A DNA stretch of 21,136 nt from an uncultured Prevotella sp. (GTDB taxonomy: Bacteria > Bacteroidota > Bacteroidia > Bacteroidales > Bacteroidaceae), in contig CAMTJK010000022.1 of the NCBI GenBank assembly GCA_947072805.1, positions 1 through 21,136 of the forward strand, read 5' to 3'. A program made the position numbers and the translations under genes. The first letter of the stretch is position 1. Each line of letters opens with the position of its first letter. Of this stretch, positions 16,621-21,136 are shown one piece after another. Below the pieces are notes generated by a model. The model saw only the letters and a program-made list of their open reading frames with translations. It did no database searches and had not been told where the DNA came from.

Positions 16621-16622
16621 TG

Positions 16623-17462
16623 TCAGGTCGTAAGTTTGGTCAGCAGCCATTTCCCGTTTTTCCGAAGAAAAGTCATCTCCATTTCAAGTCCATTGGAAAT
16701 GCCGCGAATAACGAATATCTTTCTATTTCCATTGGCAGCATACTGCCCGTAAATGATATTATATATCATCTGAGAGGGCAATTCGGGAGCAAACGCAGGC
16801 CAGGTCTCCGGAGTTATTACACCCTCCATCTGTTCAAAGTCATCATCCGGATCCGGGGCAGAGAATTGTACTGTCTCGTCCAAGCTCTGCAATTGATACA
16901 AAGAATCGGTGGCAAAGCACTGATAGAACTTTAAGAATGAAGCATTCGGATTCTTATATATCGGCATAACATTTATTGCTTTCATCATCCATAAACCATT
17001 CACTCTGTCAAAGATAAATTGGCGTATGGTTTTGATATCAAGGAATATCTTCTCTACCGTAACGTGATTTACAGATGTATCTTTCCCTAAATCCATTTGC
17101 CGGCGACTGTCAAATATCAATGTATAATATCCTTGACGCATGAAGAAATGCTCGGTTTTCCATTCTTTTTTGTCAATGTACTCCGTCTTTCCATCTGTAA
17201 CAACAGGCAATGGGAATTGTATGCGTTCTGACTGTAATCGCTTATTGGCAGCAAAATTAAAAAAGAAATCGTCGAAAAGCTCATCAGCAGCCCTTGGCAT
17301 AGGAGTTTCTTCTATCAACTGTTCAAGAGTATCTGTAACTTCCGATTCAATAGTGTCTGTTGAATCTGCCGGAACTTCGCCATTATCACTTGCCGTTCTG
17401 CCGCCTTTACATGAGAACATCAACAAGACAGTCGCGAAAATCACTGCTAAAAACCTGTTCAT
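16623..17462 (-). CDS. Predicted lipoprotein, possibly DUF4348 family
   Basis: The 279-residue protein has a lipoprotein signal: basic start, hydrophobic core, and LMFSC with Cys18 as the lipidation site. A low-complexity acidic linker rich in Ser, Thr, Asp and Glu follows (about 20-55), then a globular domain of about 225 residues with many aromatic residues and alternating strands. I recall similar Bacteroidetes lipoproteins labelled DUF4348, but this is from memory and uncertain. No catalytic motif is visible. It is the first gene of the operon with murB and the PhnP-like hydrolase, so a cell-envelope role is plausible. Its transcription diverges from pheS. Confidence 0.82.
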   Translation of the reverse strand: MNRFLAVIFATVLLMFSCKGGRTASDNGEVPADSTDTIESEVTDTLEQLIEETPMPRAADELFDDFFFNFAANKRLQSERIQFPLPVVTDGKTEYIDKKEWKTEHFFMRQGYYTLIFDSRRQMDLGKDTSVNHVTVEKIFLDIKTIRQFIFDRVNGLWMMKAINVMPIYKNPNASFLKFYQCFATDSLYQLQSLDETVQFSAPDPDDDFEQMEGVITPETWPAFAPELPSQMIYNIIYGQYAANGNRKIFVIRGISNGLEMEMTFLRKNGKWLLTKLTT

Positions 17463-17501
17463 TTCACCTTATCGAACTTTTGTCCGCCTCTCAAATTTGC
17501 G

Positions 17502-17560
17502 CAAAAGTACAACTTTATTTTGATTTATAATTACTTTACATTGAAAAATTGTTACCTTTG
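17502..17560. promoter_or_regulatory. Divergent promoter region of the lipoprotein operon and pheS
   Basis: On the minus strand TACTTTTG (17509-17502) lies 39 bases before the lipoprotein start. On the plus strand TACCTTTG (17553-17560) lies 28 bases before the pheS start at 17589. Both fit TAnnTTTG; neither has a clear TTTG at the -33 spacing. The pheS box falls inside the longer frame from 17520, supporting the later start. Confidence 0.5.
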
Positions 17561-17588
17561 CATCGAATTATACATTTATTGCTTAAAA

Positions 17589-18623
17589 ATGATACTCGAA
17601 AAGATAGAAAATCTTCTTGAAGAAGTCAAGGATTTGAAAGCTTCAAATGCTGAAGAAATCGAAGCTCTACGTTTAAAATACCTTAGCAAGAAAGGTGAGA
17701 TTACTGCATTGATGGCAGATTTCCGAAATGTGCCCGCCGAGCAAAAAAAAGAAATTGGAATGAAAATCAATGCCTTGAAACAGTTGGCTCAAGAACGTAT
17801 CAACTCACTAAAACAGCAATTTGAAACATCCGATACAGACAACATAAACATCGATTTAACAAGATCACCCTACCCGATTCGCCTTGGGACGCGTCATCCT
17901 CTGACAATTGTGAAGAACGAAATAATAGATATTTTCTCACGTATGGGCTTCGTTCTCGCTGACGGACCGGAAGTAGAAGATGATCTTCATGTGTTCACCA
18001 AAATGAACTTTGCAGCCGATCACCCTGCACGTGACATGCAAGATACATTCTTTGTAGAACAAAATGCAGATGACGTAACGAAAAATATCGTTCTGCGCAG
18101 CCACACAAGTTCTGTACAGGCACGTGTCATGGAAACGTCACAGCCTCCTATTCGCATCATCTGTCCGGGACGTGTTTATCGAAACGAAGCAATAACTGCA
18201 CGCGCACACTGTTTCTTCCATCAAGTGGAAGGTTTGTATATCGATAAAAATGTTTCGTTTACGGACTTGAAGCAGGTATTACTGTCATTTGCAAGAGAGA
18301 TGTTTGGCAATGACACAAAGATTCGCCTACGTCCAAGCTATTTCCCCTTTACCGAGCCAAGCGCCGAGATGGATATTTCATGCCATATCTGTGGCGGTAA
18401 GGGGTGCGGATTCTGTAAGCACACAGGATGGGTAGAGATACTCGGATGTGGCATGGTCGATCCTAACGTTTTGGAACAATGCGGAATAGACAGCAAGGTT
18501 TATAGTGGATATGCCTTTGGTATGGGCGTAGAGCGTATTACAAACCTGAAATATCAAGTGAGCGACCTGCGAATGTTCTCTGAAAATGATACTCGCTTCC
18601 TGAAAGAATTTGAAGCAGCAAAC
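17589..18623 (+). CDS. pheS: Phenylalanine--tRNA ligase alpha subunit (stop codon 18624-18626)
   Basis: PheS is the catalytic subunit of the (alpha-beta)2 enzyme that charges tRNA-Phe. The 345-residue form begins MILEKIENLLEE, with an N-terminal coiled coil (about 1-80) that contacts tRNA. Class II motif 2 is at about 195-215 (RVYRNEAITARAHCFFHQVEG region) and motif 3 at 307-317 (GYAFGMGVERI); Ala309 corresponds to E. coli Ala294 in the amino-acid pocket. FTEPSAEMD lies at 254-262. Cysteines 265, 268, 273 and 276 form a CxxC-x4-CxxC insertion that could bind zinc; such insertions are seen in PheS of several phyla. I rejected the frame start at 17520 because a -7 box lies between it and 17589. 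pheT is not adjacent, as is common in Bacteroidetes. Confidence 0.97.
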
Positions 18624-18647
18624 TAAAGTATTTACGAGATAAACTGA

Positions 18648-18696
18648 TTCCCGAGGCATGAAAACAGACTGCATTGTTGTTTTAATTTCTCGGGAA
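18648..18696. repeat. Nested inverted repeat between pheS and the MFS gene
   Basis: The outer arms TTCCCGAG (18648-18655) and CTCGGGAA (18689-18696) are perfect 8-mers. An inner pair AAAACA (18661-18666) and TGTTTT (18678-18683) sits between them. There is no T-tract after the outer stem, so it is not a standard terminator. It could partially terminate pheS, shape the mRNA upstream of the MFS start at 18724, or bind a protein. Confidence 0.45.
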
Positions 18697-18723
18697 CATT
18701 AGAATAAAGGAACTCGTAAGACG

Positions 18724-20004
18724 ATGCCCAAGGACAGGCTATTCACATCAAGTTATATCTGTATCCTCGCAGCCAATTTCCTTATGTTTTTTGGTTTTTG
18801 GCTACTTATCCCCGTATTACCGTTTTACCTTAAAGAAACATACAATTGTCCGACAGCGGCACTTGGTACTATATTGAGCTGTTATACTGTAAGTTGTCTG
18901 TGTGTAAGACCGTTCTCCGGATTCCTTATGGACAAACTTCCACGGAAACCAATCTATATTTTCTGTTACGCAATGTGTATTTCCATATTCGGAAGTTACA
19001 TCGCAGTAAAGACTTTATTCTTATTCATCATTCTGCGTGCATTACACGGGGTTGCATTCGGGGGTGTAACGGTAGGTGGCAATACACTGTGTGTAGACAT
19101 CATGCCAAGCAGCAGACGGGGCGAGGGGCTGGGATATTACGGTCTGACCAATAACATTGCCATGGCACTTGGTCCCATGACGGGATTGTTTCTCCATGGA
19201 AAAATAAGTTACGACAATATATTCATTGTCGGTATGACAACAAGTGTTATCGGACTTGCCTGTGCATCAGCTGTAAAAACAAAGAAGAAAGCTGGAAATA
19301 ACAATCCGGCCTCCTCCAGACTGGCACTCACGAAGACATGCGACTCATGTGAAAATACGAACAAGAGGTTGTCTGGTACACACAATTCCCCGATACTATC
19401 TCTTGACAGATTCGTCTTAATAAAAGGTATACCGGTGAGCCTTTCTTTGTTGTTGCTATCCATACCCTACGGAGCTACAACAAATTTCGTAGCAATGTAC
19501 GCAAATGAAATAGGACTCGATGTTCCAACAGGTTTCTTTTTCACCCTCATGGCTTTTGGTATGGGTGTATCAAGAATTATAGCCGGCAAACATGTTGATA
19601 GAGGCTATATCACACAGTGCATTCATTGGGGATATTATCCCGTAATCTTAGCTTTCCTACTTTTAGGACTTTGTCGTTTCATAACGCCCACCTCTATATA
19701 CACGGCAACGGCAATATTCTTTTCAGTACCATTATTACTTGGAACAGGATTTGGGGTAATGTTTCCTGCAATGAATTCATTATACATTAACCTTGCTCCT
19801 AACAACAGAAGAGCCACAGCTACAAGTACATACCTTACAGCATGGGATGTCGGCATTGGTATTGGAGTGGTAAGTAGCGGAGTGATTGCACAGATGTTCA
19901 CATTCTATATGGTTTATATAAACGGTGCTGTTTTGTGTATTGTATCGCTGCTATTCTTTCTGAAGATTGTAGTACCTCACTACAACAGAAACAAGTTGAG
20001 ATAA
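18724..20004 (+). CDS. Major facilitator superfamily (MFS) transporter
   Basis: The 426-residue inner-membrane protein has about 12 hydrophobic segments in two blocks of six, beginning with a helix at about residues 10-33. The MFS motif A lies between helices 2 and 3 (GFLMDKLPRKP, about 62-72). Another conserved stretch, GVAFGGVTVGGNTLCVD, is in helix 4. The central cytoplasmic loop (about 180-235) is long, hydrophilic and basic and includes a CxxC (CDSC). The family pattern resembles drug/sugar-type efflux transporters, but the substrate cannot be assigned. It starts 97 bases after pheS on the same strand with no recognised promoter of its own, so read-through from pheS is possible. It ends in a strong terminator. 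Confidence 0.92.
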   Translation: MPKDRLFTSSYICILAANFLMFFGFWLLIPVLPFYLKETYNCPTAALGTILSCYTVSCLCVRPFSGFLMDKLPRKPIYIFCYAMCISIFGSYIAVKTLFLFIILRALHGVAFGGVTVGGNTLCVDIMPSSRRGEGLGYYGLTNNIAMALGPMTGLFLHGKISYDNIFIVGMTTSVIGLACASAVKTKKKAGNNNPASSRLALTKTCDSCENTNKRLSGTHNSPILSLDRFVLIKGIPVSLSLLLLSIPYGATTNFVAMYANEIGLDVPTGFFFTLMAFGMGVSRIIAGKHVDRGYITQCIHWGYYPVILAFLLLGLCRFITPTSIYTATAIFFSVPLLLGTGFGVMFPAMNSLYINLAPNNRRATATSTYLTAWDVGIGIGVVSSGVIAQMFTFYMVYINGAVLCIVSLLFFLKIVVPHYNRNKLR

Positions 20005-20083
20005 TAATAAGTTTACTCCAATATATCATTAGATTGGGAATAATACATCAAAACGATGTCCTTTAGTAACATAGAATTATAAG

Positions 20084-20121
20084 CAGGGCGGATTCTATTT
20101 GATGGAAGCCGCCCTGTTTTT
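20084..20121 (+). terminator. Intrinsic terminator after the MFS gene
   Basis: CAGGGCGG (20084-20091) pairs with CCGCCCTG (20109-20116). After an A-G mismatch the stem continues with TTC (20093-20095) and GAA (20105-20107), leaving a 9-base loop. TTTTT (20117-20121) follows. The GC-rich stem stands out from the AT-rich surroundings. It lies 80 bases after the MFS stop. Confidence 0.88.
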
Positions 20122-20169
20122 CACACGTTCCTTAAACGAATAAAACTAATATCAAACGTAAATATTTTG

Positions 20170-21066
20170 TTATAAGACAAGCTTCTTCTGCAGCTTGCCA
20201 GCTTTTACTATATACAAGCCGTGGGGAAGTCCGGTAACAGTGCCACCTACAGCACTGCGTACACACTTGCCGTTGGCGTCATACACTTCTAGAACCGTTC
20301 CAACAGGACAACCATCAACATATATTGCGCCATCCCTTACAACTATCTCCGGCGCAGCGTTAATTCCAGCATTGTCTATACCCGAAGTAAATCCGACGAT
20401 ATAAAAATCTTTCCATACATAAGCAGATTTATACAAATCAACAGATTCCTCCGGCACCTTCAATGTACATGCCTGCGTATCAACATTGTAATTGTAAAAT
20501 ACGTATGAAGAACAGGCAGGTGGTGTTACAGCAAAACTGATTATGTCTTCTAAAGAAGAACAAAATGCAAATGCATATTCCCCTATGCTTGTCACAGATT
20601 TACCAATAGTGACGGAGGTTAAGCCGGAGCAGTGAGAGAAAGCATACTTCTCTATACTCGTCACGGAGTTTGGTACGGTAATGGAGGTTAAGCCGGAGCA
20701 GCCAGAGAAAGCACCCCCACCTATGCTCGTCACAGAATTGGGAATAATGGTATTCTTACATCCAGCAATCAAGGTATTCTTGCTTTTCTCAATTATGGCA
20801 TTACAGTCGTCTCGGGAATCATATATCTCGTTGTCTGAAGCTACCGATATTGACTCTAAACATGAACAGCCATTGAAAACAAAATACCCTATGCTCTTCA
20901 CGGAGTTTGGTATGGTAACAGAGATCAAGCCTTTACAGCCTGAGAAAGCACCCCTCCCTATGCTCTTCACAGAATTACCAATAGTCACAGAGGTCAAGTT
21001 GGTACAGTCTCTGAAAGCATATACCCCTATGCTCGTCACAGAATTTGGTATGACAACAGAGATCAA
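20170..21066 (-). CDS. BspA-like leucine-rich-repeat protein with T9SS-like tail, 5' end missing or broken
   Basis: The visible 298 residues hold at least six BspA/TpLRR (LRR_5) repeats of 23 residues with the pattern IPNSVTSIGxxAFxxCxxLTSVT, split by an irregular island at about 70-108. A capping region follows, then a C-terminal domain of about 70 residues (VRDGAIYVDG, then LEVYDANGKCVRS and GLYIVKAGKLQKKLVL) resembling type IX secretion sorting domains. Relatives are surface or secreted adhesin-like proteins. There is no ATG at the 5' end: the start used is a TTG at 21066, and an in-frame TAA lies upstream at 21102-21100. The codons between still spell a partial repeat (YDQCKGL). No signal peptide is present, so this is probably a truncated or disrupted gene, or one whose 5' part is out of frame beyond the window. 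Confidence 0.8.
   Translation of the reverse strand: MISVVIPNSVTSIGVYAFRDCTNLTSVTIGNSVKSIGRGAFSGCKGLISVTIPNSVKSIGYFVFNGCSCLESISVASDNEIYDSRDDCNAIIEKSKNTLIAGCKNTIIPNSVTSIGGGAFSGCSGLTSITVPNSVTSIEKYAFSHCSGLTSVTIGKSVTSIGEYAFAFCSSLEDIISFAVTPPACSSYVFYNYNVDTQACTLKVPEESVDLYKSAYVWKDFYIVGFTSGIDNAGINAAPEIVVRDGAIYVDGCPVGTVLEVYDANGKCVRSAVGGTVTGLPHGLYIVKAGKLQKKLVL
20586..21066 (-). repeat. 69-base direct repeats encoding LRR units
   Basis: The DNA of the LRR gene repeats with a 69-base period (23 codons). Segments such as CTCGTCACAGAATT and GAGAAAGCA recur with few changes, for example near 20650, 20725, 20960 and 21030. Such near-identical units can recombine, changing repeat number. Confidence 0.7.
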
Positions 21067-21136
21067 GCCTTTACATTGATCGTATTTAGAAGTGATTGAT
21101 TACCAATTATTTGCATTTAATACGGTAGAAAAGTGG

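Noticed and set aside
18381..18416. Cysteine-rich CxxC-x4-CxxC insertion in PheS as an unusual zinc module
   Set aside because: Comparable cysteine pairs occur in PheS of several bacterial phyla, so it is not distinctive.
1..21136. CRISPR arrays, tRNA or rRNA genes, insertion sequences, prophage or defence genes
   Set aside because: None of the expected repeats, cloverleaf patterns, transposase or nuclease motifs were seen; the 69-base repeats near the right end are protein-coding LRR units.

Overview
The window looks like chromosomal DNA from a Bacteroidales bacterium, most likely a member of the Prevotellaceae. The evidence is an AT-rich core genome, upstream regions without Shine-Dalgarno sequences, several boxes fitting the Bacteroidetes -7 consensus TAnnTTTG, and a BspA-type leucine-rich-repeat protein with a C-terminal domain resembling a type IX secretion signal. 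The core proteins (GyrA, PheS, MurB, MaeB) are also of Bacteroidetes style. Genus is an inference from general familiarity, not from a search.

Layout, left to right. (1) 1-155: nested inverted repeats that act as a probable terminator. (2) 156-5153, minus strand: gyrA followed at short spacing by two secreted TPR-rich proteins that look like tandem paralogues of each other. (3) 5154-5700: a 547-base divergent spacer with candidate promoters and one interrupted inverted repeat but no gene. (4) 5701-8158, plus strand: a PLP-dependent class I/II aminotransferase and, 4 bases later, a LolC/LolE/FtsX-type permease. (5) 8229-11565: two tandem, closely related AMP-forming acyl-CoA synthetases behind a well-formed promoter overlapped by inverted repeats. 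(6) 11575-12201, minus: a TetR-family regulator, convergent with the ligases. (7) 12357-14657, plus: a malic enzyme/phosphotransacetylase-domain fusion (MaeB), ending in a long terminator hairpin. (8) 14846-17462, minus: a tightly packed operon of a lipoprotein, murB and a PhnP-like metallo-beta-lactamase-fold hydrolase. (9) 17589-20004, plus: pheS, then an MFS transporter and a strong terminator. (10) 20170 to the right edge, minus: the C-terminal part of a BspA-like LRR protein whose 5' end is missing or broken.

Most of the window is housekeeping: DNA topology, peptidoglycan precursor synthesis, phenylalanyl-tRNA charging and C4/C3 carbon metabolism. The most system-like section is 8159-12201. 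It holds a promoter embedded in repeated TGCAC/GTGCA half-sites, a duplicated acyl-CoA ligase pair and a TetR regulator, which together suggest a small locally regulated acyl-activation module (inference). I see no CRISPR array, tRNA, rRNA, insertion sequence, prophage or defence locus, and no clear case for a wholly new biological system.
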